From assembly GCF_007565055.1 (NCBI RefSeq), contig NC_044567.1, positions 47,109,980 through 47,173,979 of the forward strand: a stretch of DNA of 64,000 nt, given 5' to 3'. Below the pieces are notes generated by a model. That model had not been told where the DNA came from. It saw only the letters and a program-made list of their open reading frames with translations, and did no database searches. The position numbers and the translations under genes were made by a program. Of this stretch, positions 45,301-56,470 are shown in pieces (position 1 is the first letter of the stretch; each line of letters opens with the position of its first letter). The stretch comes from Rhinopithecus roxellana. Lineage: Eukaryota > Chordata > Mammalia > Primates > Cercopithecidae.

Positions 45301-46700
45301 CAGGGTACTTCCCAGTGTACCACCTGGCCTTGGCCTTGGCCCGCAGGTCTCCAGGCCTTGGTGCCTTTTCCCTTCCACACCACTGCTCTCCCATGCTCAG
45401 CCTCTTTCTCTGGGTTCTCATCCTCCAGAGTTCATGGTTTCCCAAGAAGGAGACACTCAGCGGGGAGGGGATGGTTCAGGTCTCAGGAGGCTGGGATGTG
45501 AACTTCCCTGTCCGTGGTATGTAGGGATGAAGTGAGCTACTTCCCATGCTGTCTAATCCCACAGCGCAGAAGTTTCCAGGCCTGGGCAGCAAAGGGTGGT
45601 GGGTCCAGAGCAAGAATGGAGCTGGATTCTGATGCTCCTCCTTCCCCACCCGTAGCCTGGAGCTAGTTTTCAGGGGACAGACACGTGGGTTCCCTGACAG
45701 CAGCGGTCAGGCTCTGGCAGACTTGCTGAGTCTTGTTTCCGCTGTCCCTAGTGTGGGGCTGGCAGGTGGAGTGTGCTGTTTGATTGGGAGTGACGGGTGC
45801 TCGTGGCAGCTCACAGCCCTCGGCAGGAGCGTGAACGCGTCTGAATCTTGAGGGTTTCAGAAAGGAGGACAACAGAGCCACCCGGCACACTCTCACCTGG
45901 AAAGAGGAATTTGGGGACTCCTGTGGTCCTCAGCTTCGGGGCTTCCCAGCGTAGCCACAGAACCCGGGGTGGGAGCTGGGGGCTGGAGGTGAAGCCCTGG
46001 GGTCGCGTCTTCTCTTCTTCTCTGTTCCACAGCGCTCCGGGGCTGGCTTTTTCCTCTCCCATACCGTCCCCGATCCGCTTTCCTCTGGGAGAAAATTCAG
46101 AGACAGTTGGACTTGAGCCCTCTGTTGTCATACCATTTTCCCTTCTCTGCTGCAGGCAAGGTGGTCAAACCGGCCGTGCAAGGAGCCTGTGGCCTCTGCT
46201 CCCCACAGGCTCCTGCTGGGCCAGGACTCGGGGGAGAGCGGTGCCTTGGGGCCTCCCTATGTCGGACGCCTTGGGTGGGTCACACGTGTGTTCAGTGGCT
46301 CTCACACCCCAGCCAGGTGGTTTCTGGCTGATATGTCCCATTGCGTACCCCTCAGAGAGCTTCTGGGAGGCAGCCCTTGTGCTTCTGGCTGCTCCTGTGC
46401 GGAAAAGCCCTGCAGGAACCCCAGCTACACGGTGGATCCCAGCCGCTGGGGAGGGACGAGGGTGTCACTCCATTTACCTGAGGGTTGGAAGCAACAGAGT
46501 TGGTGCAAGAGCAAAGATGCAGCTTTGCTGAGGACACTGGTCTCCGGGGAAGTGAGGGTGGGACCGCCTGCCAGAACTTGCCCTGTGCAGTACACATGGG
46601 GAGGCGTGCTCCCCTCTGGCTCCCTCTTGAGCACCCTTCCTTTTTGAGCGCCTGTCTTGGGTGGGGAGCGGGCACATTTACACCTTAGTGTGTTGGAAAG
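45301..46700. other. GC-rich intron, no recognised element
   Basis: Long open frames occur on both strands because stops are scarce in GC-rich DNA (largest 227 codons, + strand, 45848-46531). None has a recognisable domain or exon-like borders. Confidence 0.5.
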
Positions 46701-46704
46701 GTAG

Positions 46705-46940
46705 TGTGACAGAGGCTAAGAGCCTAGACTGAAGCCGGCTTGCCTGGGTTCAGACCCTGGTCCACCATTCCATGCACAAACTGTGTGATCCTGCATAAGT
46801 GACTTAGCCTCTCTGTGCCTCAGTTTCCTTATCTGTACAATGGGGATAATAATAGCACCTGCCTTGCAGGGCTGTTGTGAGGGTTAAATGAGCTAATACA
46901 TGTAAAACGCTGAGAACTGTGGCTGGCACATTATTTGCTT
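46705..46940 (+). repeat. MIR, nearly complete, + strand
   Basis: Runs from 'gtgtgacagaggctaagag' through 'gcctgggttcagaccctgg' and 'gcctcagtttccttatctg' to 'aatacatgtaaaacgctgag'. This is the best-preserved MIR in the window. Confidence 0.92.
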
Positions 46941-47244
46941 TTGTTGAACAAACAGAAAGTGGATCTTTAGGATGGCAGTGAGGCTCCTGCTATGCCTGGG
47001 AGGCCTCGGGAGGAGGATGAGGTCTTTTCAGAGATGTCGCTGGACCCTGGTATTAACCATCTGGAAAATGTCACCCAGGGGAGGACAGGAATCCACATGT
47101 GGAAAGTCCTCTCCCACCTTCTCTTCCCTCCTTGGGCTTCGTAGGATGGAGCTATGTGGCCCTCCCAGCCCTTCTGATCCAGGGACATAGGAACCTTGAC
47201 TTGGAGGTCTAGAGGTCACAGAAAGGACACAGCAAGGTTAAAAG

Positions 47245-47370
47245 TGGTGGCCCAGGAATTAGGAAGCTGGTTCTAGACCCTGCTCTGCCACTTGCAGTGA
47301 ACTAGAGAGTTAAACATTCTGTCTCAGTTTCCTCATCTGTGCATAAGTCTGCACCAGACCATTGCAAATA
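47245..47370 (+). repeat. MIR remnant, + strand
   Basis: 'aggaagctggttctagaccctgctctgccacttgcag...tctcagtttcctcatctgtg'. Confidence 0.75.
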
Positions 47371-47529
47371 AACGTTGAGACTCCAGTAGCTTCTGGGACA
47401 TGTGCGCGCACAGCTCTCACCATGCCGCTCTGCTGCCGCTGCCTGCCTCTCTCTGAAGGGACTGTTCTCCCATCTTCCAGTCCCAACAGATGGCAACATG
47501 CTTCCTCTCCACCCAGGTCAGTGAACTCA

Positions 47530-47742
47530 GGGTTTCTCAACCTCAGCACCATTGACATTTTGGGTTGGATAGCTCTTTGTTGTTGGGGGACTGTCCCGTG
47601 CATTGCAGATGTTTATCAGCTTCCCTGGCCCCTACTCACCAGAGGCCAATAGCATCCATCCCCGACCCCACCCAGCTGTGACAACCAATAATGTCTCCAC
47701 ATTGCTACATGTTTCTGGGGTGGGGGCGAAATTGCCCCTGGA
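47530..47742 (-). repeat. MER20, antisense
   Basis: 'cagggtttctcaacctcagcaccattgacattttggg...tgacaaccaataatgtctccac...gggcgaaattgcccctgg' is reverse MER20. Confidence 0.88.
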
Positions 47743-48630
47743 TGGGCATTACGGAATTGACTTCATGGTGGTGTCGAGGCTACTTGTAGAGTATCCCAGG
47801 CTGCTTCTAATCCCCTCTTGACTACACTGCTCCCGGCTGCTATCATGACCCCCCGTCCCCCATCACTGCAGACTTCCCTGGTGGCCACAGTCGCGTTCTG
47901 CCTCCAGCCTGTCCTCTGTGCTGTAGTGGGGGTGCTTACCCCAGGCAGCAGCCTGATGAATCGTTACTCTCGTACAGGGTGCTTCTGTGGTCCCTACTGT
48001 CCTGCTTTCAGGATAGACCTTGGCACCCCTGCAATATTCCCTCTCACCTCAGTCTTGTCTACTCCCTGACCCTGAGCTCCGCCAAACTGAGCAACATGGT
48101 CCCCACCTGTGGGGCATATCCTCTCATCCTGGGTCCTTTCCTTTCCTGCAGTATCCTTCTCACCTGCCCGCCCCTCTGTCTGCTGGGGCCTACTATTATT
48201 ACCTAAATCTGAGATTCCTCCCCTGGACCCCCAGTCCTTCCAGTAACCTCAGCACCTCGGGCTTACTCCACTGGCAGGTTTATCCCGAAGAATTACAGTG
48301 ACTTGTTTATGGAACTGTTTGGAGCGGAGATGGTGCGTTATATCCCTAGCCTCTGGCCACTGCACCAAGGAACATCTCCTGAGCACCCCCTGTGTACCCA
48401 ACAGTGTACCAGCGAGGAGGGAAACAGCAGGGAAAAGATGGTCCCCATCCCCTCATAGAGCAGGCTGTCTGGCAAGGAGGAGAAACGTTAAATAAACCAT
48501 CACGAGAAATATCATTACAAATGTGTGCATGCAGATTGCTGGGAAGATCTAGTGTAGCGCGTGGCACTGAGCAGCCTTTCGACGGATGTTCGAATGGAAA
48601 GTGGATGAGCAAATAGCCCATCACATAGCT
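47743..48630. other. Intron, mostly single-copy
   Basis: No gene. Part of 48365-48530 resembles the unnamed old repeat seen at 37005-37520. Confidence 0.4.
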
Positions 48631-48805
48631 TCGTGGTCGAAGCTCGAACTCTGCGGTCAGCTGGGTCTAGATTCGGATACCTTGCTTCTGTGATCCTCGG
48701 TTTCCTCATATATGATGAGGCTGTTCTTCCTCCCCTGTGGAGTTGGTAGGAAGATAAAATGAGAATACATGCAAAGCCCTAGAGAGTGTGCCTGAGTCAG
48801 GGCTC
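48630..48805 (+). repeat. MIR remnant, + strand
   Basis: 'gaactctgcggtcagctgggtctagattcgg...gatcctcggtttcctcatat'. Confidence 0.7.
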
Positions 48806-49019
48806 CCCTGCAGGAGTGAGGATTTGGAGAAATCTCAGTGGGCTTTCTGGGAGGGAGAAATCCCAAAATGAGAGAAGACAGAGACAGTGGCAGGCACCTC
48901 CGGGCTCCACCGGAGGACTGGTGTCCTGAAGGAGTGGCAGAAGCAGCAGGGTGATGGGTCCTTAACGAATTCCCACATTCTACTGCCTCTACTCTTCTGC
49001 CCCAACCTGTTTTCTGTTC

Positions 49020-49912
49020 CTGCATTAGTTTGCTAAGGATTATGGCCTCCTGCTCCATCCATGTCCCTACAAAGGACATGATCTCATTCTTTGTTACGGC
49101 TGCATAATATTGCATGTTGTTTATGTACCACATTTCCTTTATCCAGTCTATCGTTGATGGACATTTAAGATGATTCTATGTTTTTGCTATTGTGAATAGT
49201 GCTGCAATGAACGTATGCATACATGTGTCTTTATGTAGAAAGATTTATATTCCTTTGGGTATATACCCAGTAATGGGATTGCTGGGTCAAATGGTAGTTC
49301 CGTTTTTAGTTATTTGAGGAATCACCACATTGCTTTTCCACATGGTTGAACTGATTTACACTCCCTCCAACCATGTATAAGTGTTCCCTTGTCTCTGCAA
49401 TCTCGCCAGCACCTGTTATTTTTTGACTTTTTCATGATAGCCATTCCGATTGGCTTGCCGTGGTATGTCATTGTGGTTTCGATTTGCCTTTCTTTAATGA
49501 TTAGCGGTGATGAGCATTTTTGCATATGCTTGTTGGCTGCATATATGTCTTCTTTTGAAAAGTGTCTGGGCCGGGTGCAGTGACTCACACCTGTAATCCC
49601 AACACTTTGGGAGGCCAAGGTGGGTGGATCATCTGAAGGTCAGGAGTTCAAGACCAGCCTGACCAACATGGTGAAACCCCATCTCTACTAAAAATACAAA
49701 AATTAGCCAGGCGTGGTGGTGGGCGCCTGTAATCCCAGCTACTCGGGAGGCTGAGGCAGGAGAATGGCTTGAACCGGGGAGGCGGAGGTTGCAGTGAGCT
49801 GAGATCATGCCATTGTACTCCAGCCTAGAACACAAAAGCAAAACTTCGTCTCAAAAAAAAAAAAAAAAAAGAATAAAAAAGTGTCTGTTTATGTCCTTTG
49901 CCCACTTGCCAT
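49020..49912 (-). repeat. L1 ORF2-3' fragment, antisense, split by Alu
   Basis: 'ccatccatgtccctacaaaggacatg...gtatatacccagtaatggg...gcccactt' is the reverse end of L1 ORF2; no T tail remains. An Alu lies at 49569-49876. Confidence 0.9.
49569..49876 (+). mobile_element. AluS inside the L1 fragment, + strand
   Basis: Complete Alu with target-site duplication aaaagtgtctg at 49558-49568 and 49877-49887. Confidence 0.93.
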
Positions 49913-50032
49913 GTAGGATCTTAAGGGCAGGGCTCTGTGGCCTGTTTATCTCTGTGGCTTGTCTTCCATTCTGGTGGACACAAGGTCTCCCCCAGGGGCT
50001 GCCCCATCCCTGCTGAATGGATCACGAATGCT

Positions 50033-50160
50033 CGTTCTCAAAGTGTGATCCCCAGACCTTCAGCATCACTTGAGAACTCCGACCCCATTTGGAGCTCCTG
50101 AATCAGACACTGGGGGGTGGGACCCAGCAACCTGTGTCCTCTAGGTGACTCTGAGGCGTG
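50033..50160 (-). repeat. MER5A remnant, antisense
   Basis: 'gttctcaaagtgtgatccccagacc...cactggggggtgggacccagcaacctgtgt' is reverse MER5A. Confidence 0.8.
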
Positions 50161-50806
50161 TTCATCCTCGACTCTGGGACAAGAAGGGGACTGAGTGGTA
50201 CTGAGGTGGATCTCAGCCCTCCTCAGGACTTACGTGGCCGTTTAGATGATTGGTGTGGAGCCAGCCAGGATGCATCATTGAAGAGGCTGTCCTTGGTACC
50301 GTCTCCCACTCTGGCTAGCGGGGTCTGTCTGCACAGGCCTCCTGGGGCGGGCGGTGGCATCCTCACTCCGAGGGTAAGTCAACTCAGGAAGATTCTGGGA
50401 AACAAGACTGGCCAAGACCTATTTCCCCTCCTGCCTGCCCCGCGCTTGGCCACGCCTCTTCCTGACATGGGAAAGTCCTTTCTTTGTAGGGAAATGTTTC
50501 CCCAACAAGAAGGCAAAGCCAAGAGCAGTTTGGGTGAGGGAAGGCGAGGGAAAGGGGAGAGATACCTGCAGGGCAGGCCACTCCAGAAGGCATTCAGACC
50601 CGCCTCTGAGTACCCAAAAGTCTACTCGTTCCAGTCATTCTTAACGCTCAATTTACTTTAATGTCATCGTTAATTTATCATTAAATTTGATGGAAATTTT
50701 CATAGACTGCATTATTAAGCAAAATAAAGGTGGACCGTGATGACCGTAATTTGTTGAAATGAGAATAACTGGAACACAAAATAAGGAATCTGTGTGCTTT
50801 TGAAAT
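50161..50806. other. Intron, single-copy
   Basis: Nothing recognised. Confidence 0.4.
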
Positions 50807-50821
50807 CCATCCCTTGTTTTC

Positions 50822-51133
50822 TTTTTTTTTTTTTTTTTTTTTTTTTGAGACGGAGTCTCGCTCTGTCGCCCGGGCTGGAGTGCAGTGGCCGGATCTCAGC
50901 TCACTGCAAGCTCCACCTCCCGGGTTCACGCCATTCTCCTGCCTCAGCCTCCCGAGCAGCTGGGACTACAGGCGACCGCCATCTTGCCCGGCTAGTTTTT
51001 TTTTTGTATTTTTTTTAGTAGAGACAGGGTTTCACAGTGTTAGCCAGAATGGTCTCGATCTCCTGACCTCATGATCCGCCCGTCTCGGCCTCCCAAAGTG
51101 CTGGGATTACAGGCTTGAGCCACCGCGCCCGGC
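50822..51133 (-). mobile_element. AluY of Old World monkey type, antisense
   Basis: Complete Alu with a perfect 15-base target-site duplication ccatcccttgttttc at 50807-50821 and 51134-51148. Confidence 0.94.
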
Positions 51134-51403
51134 CCATCCCTTGTTTTCATGATTGCGTGCTTGGCAGTGGGTTTTGGAGGCCCAGAAGGAAGACTTGCCT
51201 CTGGACGCACCTTGGGGACTTGCCCGAAACTACGGCTTAGGGAGACAGTTTTCTGATGCTGGCCTCAAGAACTGGCCCTTCCTTTTCTCACTCAGGCAGC
51301 TGACACCTGGGAGAAAACTCCCCAGCCCCAGCCGATCTTCGTCTAGCCTTTGTTTTTTTTAATTCATCACAGTGCTCATTTTTTAGAGTTCAGGAAGCTG
51401 TGC

Positions 51404-51700
51404 CTTTTTTTTTTTTTTTGAGACAGAGTCTCACCCTGTCGCCCAGGCTGGAGTGCAATGGCGTGATCTCAGCTCACTGCAACCTCCACCTCCCAGGTTC
51501 AAATGATCCTCCTGACTCAGCCTCTTGAGTAACTGGGATTACAGGTGCCCACCACCATGCCTGGCTAATTTTTGTATTTTTAGGAGAGATGGGGTTTCAC
51601 TGTGTTGTCCAGGCTGCTCTCGAACTTCTGACCTTGTGATCTGCCCACCTGGGCCTCCCAAAGTGCTGGGATTACAGGCGTGAGCCACCATGCCCTGCCA
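51404..51700 (-). mobile_element. AluS, antisense
   Basis: Complete Alu from T tail to 'gagccaccatgccctgcc'. Confidence 0.9.
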
Positions 51701-51775
51701 CAAGGTACCTTTTAAAAAACTATCTTGATTTTCCCCACTCATCATTAAATTCAGATTAAATATTTTTGATAGGAT

Positions 51776-52049
51776 TTTTTTAAACCCAGGCTAAAGTGTA
51801 GTGATGTGATCATAGCTTACTGCAGCCTCAACCTCCCAGGCTCAAGAGATCCTCCTGCTTCAGCCTCCCAAGTAGCTGGGACTACAGGCGTGCGCCACCA
51901 TGCTTGGCTAGTTTTGTTTTTTATTTTTTGTAGAGACAAGGTCGTGCTATGTTGCCCAGGCTGGTCTCGAACTCCTGAGCTCAAGTGATCTGCCCACCTT
52001 GGCCTCCCAAAGTGCTGGGATTACAGATGTGAGCCACCATGCCCTGGCC
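51776..52049 (-). mobile_element. AluJ, antisense, 3' end lost
   Basis: Starts at acccaggctaaagtgtag, lacking the usual T tail and first arm end. Confidence 0.85.
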
Positions 52050-52110
52050 AGGAATCTTACATGGCTAATGTTGTATTCTTAGAAGTTACACATTTTGTAA
52101 AGAAGAAAGA

Positions 52111-52409
52111 GGCCCAGCACAGTGGCTCATACCTGTAATCCCAGCACTTTGGGAGGCCGAGGAGGGCGGATCACTTAGGGTCAGGAGTTTGAGACCAGCC
52201 TGGCCAATGTGGTGAAATCCTGTCTCTACTGAAAATACAAAAACTAGCCAGGTGTGGTGGCACACACCTGTAATCCCAGCTACTCGAGAGAGGCTGAGGC
52301 AGGAGAATCACTTGAGACAGGGAAGCAGAGGTTGCAGTGAGCCAAGATAGTGCCGCTGCACTCCAGCCTAGTGACAGAGCTAGACTCTGTCTCAAATAAA
52401 TAAATGAAA
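52111..52409 (+). mobile_element. AluS, + strand
   Basis: Complete Alu ending in (AAAT)n and a purine-rich tail. Confidence 0.9.
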
Positions 52410-52429
52410 AGAAAAGGAGAAAGAGAAGA

Positions 52430-53376
52430 AGGGATTATCCTTGGCAGAATTTGGTGCAGCCCTGTCATCTCCAGTATTCTCCATGTCATTCCTGCCCCTG
52501 ATCCTTCTGCTGAGTCATGTTTCCCTCTAGGTTGGTGGGGACCTCAGCCTTCACCTTAACCACATGTCAGGATCCGGGAGGAGGAAGCTTTTTCTTTTGC
52601 CTGGGACTTCTCCCCAGACTGCGACTGAGATCTGTGCGCTGGCAGCTGGGGAGGGGGTGTGGGCTGGATTTACTTCTAACCACCCAGGAGCTTCCTGAAC
52701 CAGAGGTCACAACTGGAGGTCCATGGGCCCGACTTGGCTGGCAGAAGAGTTTGTTGGGCTTACATGGTGTTATTGTTTATATTATTATGGTTTTTAACCT
52801 TGAATTAATTGCCAACACTTAGAAATGGAGACACTTTGCATAGAAATCCCCATTTTCAGCTTCCCTCGAGTCAACACGTAATCCGTCAGCACTGCATTCC
52901 TCAGAAGGGCTTGACAACAGTTGGCAAAAGCTGAGCGGAACCTGCCCCTTGGACGTATCTCTATAGCCTCCGACCCCTGCCCACAGCAGAGGCTGTCCGC
53001 CCTCCTATCCCAGCTGCAGTTTCTGTGACACTTGGGCACCTCACTGGCTTGCACGCCCCGCCCAGCTTTGGAGTTTGTGTCCTGGACTCAAAACCTCAGG
53101 GCGGGATCATTTTTTAATGTGTGACATTTTCCACTTCAGCAGGTGCTTGGGCTGCAAGGAGGGGTTAAAGACTTATAAGGCTCAGGCCTTGCTCCCACAG
53201 AGGAAGCAAATTAGCCCACGTTCTAGGAGAGGTGGGAATCTGGGGCCTGAAGCCACCTCCACACAGTGGGGAAAAACCAGGGAGCATTGCAGATGTGCTT
53301 AGGCAGAAAAGTCTGAGACGACCCAGAAGTTTCTGTACTTCACTCTCCTTAGCTAGGGCCAGCCTTACACGTGCAG
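52430..53376. other. Intron, single-copy
   Basis: No gene or repeat recognised. Confidence 0.4.
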
Positions 53377-53392
53377 CCCAGATTATAATTTT

Positions 53393-53692
53393 TTTTTTTT
53401 TTTTTTTTTTTTGAGGCAGAGTCTCGCTCTGTCACCCAGGCTGGAGTGCAGTGGCGCAATCTCGGCTCACTGCAACCTCCACCTCGTAGGTTTAAGCGAT
53501 TTTCCTGCCTCAGCCTCCTGAGTAGCTGTGATCACAGGCGCCCACCACCACACCTGGCTAATTTTTGTATTTTTAGTAGAGAAGGTGTTTCACCATGTTG
53601 GTCAGGCTGGTCTCGAACTCCTGACCTCATGATCCGCCTGCCTCGGCTCCCAAAGTGATGGGATTACAGGTGTGAGCCACCGTGCCCAGCCC
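53393..53692 (-). mobile_element. AluS, antisense
   Basis: Complete Alu; cccagattataatttt at 53377-53392 and 53693-53708 is a perfect 16-base target-site duplication. Confidence 0.94.
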
Positions 53693-53867
53693 CCCAGATT
53701 ATAATTTTAAGCTGTATTTGTTCGTATGATACATATCATGACATAAAATTTGCAAGGTAACCTCTCCCCCCGACCCTAACCCACACAGTTCCTTTCCTTG
53801 GAAGCAAATGATGTTACCTGTTGCCAGAAGTATTTGATACGCAAATAACCAAATGTATATTATACAA

Positions 53868-54288
53868 GTGACCCTTGAACAACATGGGGGCTAGAGGTGC
53901 CCCCTCTCCACCCATCGTCCAAAACTAACATATAACTTTGGACTCCTTCAGAACTTAACTCCTAACAGCCTCTTGTTGAGTGGAAGCCTCACTGACATGA
54001 ACACATATTTTGCATGTTTATGTGTATTATACACTGTATCCTTACAGTAAACTAGAGAAAATAAAATGTTAAGACAATTATAAAGAAGAAAAATATAATT
54101 ACTGTTCTTTAGGTGGAAGCGGATCATCCTCACGGTCTTCATCCTCAGCATCCTCACATTGAATGGCCAAAGGAGGAATAGGAAAAGGAGGGGCTGGTCT
54201 TGTCTCGGGTCACAGAGGCAGGAGAGAAAATATACGTATAAGTGAACCCCTGCACTTCAAACCTGTGTTGTTCAAGGGTCTACTGTAT
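53868..54288 (-). mobile_element. Tigger-type (Tc1/mariner) DNA transposon remnant
   Basis: Terminal inverted repeats are visible: gacccttgaacaacat at the left and gtgttgttcaagggtc at the right, with flanking TA. The interior matches a familiar non-autonomous Tigger-like family in reverse orientation ('ggtggaagcggatcatcctcacggtcttcatcctc'). There is no transposase frame. Confidence 0.8.
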
Positions 54289-54389
54289 ATCTCTTCCTTT
54301 TTAAAAAGGAACTATAATACTCTTTGCTTGCCTTTTTTTTTTTTTCTTACCTTCACCTAACCGAATATACTGGCACACTTTCCTTATTA

Positions 54390-54709
54390 AAAAAATTTTT
54401 TTTTTTGCGAGAGAGTTTCGCTCATACAATGGCATGATCTCAGCTCATTGCAAAGCTAGAGGGCAATGGTGCCATCTCGGCTCACTCCAACCTCTGCCTC
54501 CTGGGTCCAAGTGGTTCTCCTCCCTCAGCCTTCCCGACTAGCTGGGATTACAGGCATGTGCCACCACGCCCAGCTAATTTTGTATTTTTAGCAGAGATGG
54601 GGTTTCTCCATGTTGGTCAGGCTGGTCTCAAACTCTCGACCTCAGGTGATCCTCCCGTCTCAGCCTCCCAAAGTGCTGGGATTACAGGCGTGAGCCACTG
54701 CGCCCAGCT
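54390..54709 (-). mobile_element. AluS with internal duplication, antisense
   Basis: The segment 'caatggcatgatctcagctcattgcaa' is followed by a second version 'caatggtgccatctcggctcactccaa', so about 40 bases of one arm occur twice (54425-54495). Confidence 0.85.
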
Positions 54710-54739
54710 GCTTTTCTAATTAAATTTAAGAACTTTATC

Positions 54740-54985
54740 ACTGCGTCCTTTCTGATTTCTGTAGGTGTCTGTCTGTCTCATACTTTGTTTAACCATTCCC
54801 CTACTGATGGACATTGGAGTTGTTTTCCGGCCTTTAACTACCGTAAATAGTGCTGTCATGAAAAAGCATGTATGGACATCACCACCCCCATGCAACTGTA
54901 TCTGTAGGATAGACTCTTGTGCAATTGCTGGGTCAAAGGCACTGGATGTTTGCAATTTTGATCCTAGTAAACTGCCCTCTAGAGT
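54740..54985 (-). repeat. L1M 3' region, antisense
   Basis: 'ttaaccattcccctactgatggacattggagttgttttcc...gtgcaattgctgggtcaaaggc...aaactgccctctagag'. Confidence 0.7.
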
Positions 54986-55190
54986 GGTGGTACTGGTTCA
55001 CAGCCCCTCTGGGGTGGTGGTGAGTGCCTGTTGCCCCTCATATGAAGTGCTGGCCCCTGGAGCACGGGAAGATCCCTGTGCATGTTCTGTCAATATGGAG
55101 GCTGCTGTAGTGCCATGTTCCCCGGAGCAAAGCCTTCCTCGCTATTCCAGTCTCCAGCGGAGCCATTCTTTCTTGTTCTGTGCTCTACAG

Positions 55191-55280
55191 ATAAACTGTG
55201 TGACGTTCCCTCACCCAGACACGATGCCGGAACAGCAGCTGCTGAAACCAACCGAGTGGAGCTACTGCGACTACTTCTGG
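55191..55280 (+). CDS. GAS7: GAS7 coding exon: lead-in to F-BAR domain
   Basis: This 90-base exon, phase 0 to 0, follows a long pyrimidine tract ending tgctctacag. Its donor is ctgg|gtaagc. It encodes INCVTFPHPDTMPEQQLLKP then TEWSYCDYFW, about residues 176-205. The segment carries the hydrophobic/aromatic lead-in (WSYCDYFW) directly before the first helix of the F-BAR domain, the crescent dimer that binds phosphoinositide-rich membrane. The exon could be skipped in frame, but that would remove this lead-in. No premature stop or damaged splice signal is seen. Confidence 0.96.
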
Positions 55281-55569
55281 GTAAGCAGTGCCTCAGTTTC
55301 CCCCACGGCGTGACCCCGATGACTGAGAGTGGACCCCCAGGATGGGTGGGAGGGAACTGGATCTCAAGGTGGAGGAGGCCTTTCTCATTGGAGCCTGAAG
55401 GGCTGGGGTTAAATTTTACACCCGAGACAGGAACTTAGGACCTTCTTGGAGTCCAGCTCATTCTCTAAATCTCAGGGATTCAGCAGGACTTTCGTTCACA
55501 TTACAGACACTTCAACCAGAACGTAGGTAAGCGGAGGGCCATTTTCTCCAATGCTCAGTGAAGGCAGGA

Positions 55570-55690
55570 GACTAGAATCCGCCTCAATAAATGAACGTGG
55601 GCTCCAGACCTGCTTGTCACTTACGTGAGTGACGTTGGACGAGGGCTTCACCTCCTCGGGCCTCACTGTGTTCATCAGAATTGTGAGGCG
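55570..55690 (+). repeat. MIR remnant, + strand
   Basis: 'gtgggctccagacctgcttgtcacttacgtgagtgacgttggacgagg...cctcgggcctcactgtgttcatc'. Confidence 0.6.
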
Positions 55691-56179
55691 GTGGGGCCAC
55701 AGGATCTTCAGAGAGCTCCAGCTTGGATAATCCTACCGTTCTGAAACTTTCGCAGATCGCTTAGCGAACACAGAGTTTTGGTTTTGCAAGATTAAAGAAA
55801 GTTCTGTTCGTGGATGGTGGCGATGGTGGCACAGCCGTGTGAATGTACTTCATGCCACTGAACCGTATTCTTAAAAATGGCTAAAATGGTCAGTTGCATG
55901 CTAGGTGTATTTTTTTTCCACAATAAATAAATTTTTGAAAATGCAGAGTCCTATACTTCTGAACATTCTGGGAATGGTCCTGGGCCATTTGCATGTGAAA
56001 GTCATCGTGTCTTTCAAAATTAGATCACCCCTTTCTGGAATCAGTTAGTAGGGATGGTCATACAACCCTGTGAATATATTAAAAACCACTAAATTGTACA
56101 CTTCAAAAAAACAAGTGTCCAAAGACCCCAGGGAACAATAAATAAGTAAAAACTTGTTTTCACCACTGTGCAGAATGGA

Positions 56180-56470
56180 TTTTTTGAGACAGAGTCTCAC
56201 TCTGTCTCACCCATATTGGAGTGCAGTGGTGCGATATTGGCTCACTGCAGCCTCCATCTCTTGGGTTCAAGCGATTCTCCTGTCTCAGCCTCCTGAGTAG
56301 CTGGGTACAGGTATGTGCCACCACACCAAGCTATTTTTTTTTTTTTTTGAAGTAGAGACGGAGTTTCACCATGTTGGCCATGCTGGTCTCAAGCTCCTGG
56401 CCTCAGGAAGTCCACCCGCCTTGGCCTCCCAAAGTGTTGGGATTACAGGTGTGAGCCATCGCGCCCAGCC
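56180..56470 (-). mobile_element. AluS, antisense
   Basis: Complete Alu with an expanded central T tract (about 56334-56348). Confidence 0.88.

Noticed and set aside
45848..46531. 227-codon open frame on the + strand
   Set aside because: It lies in GC-rich intron with open frames on several other frames and strands, has no recognisable domain and no matching splice borders; it looks like chance.
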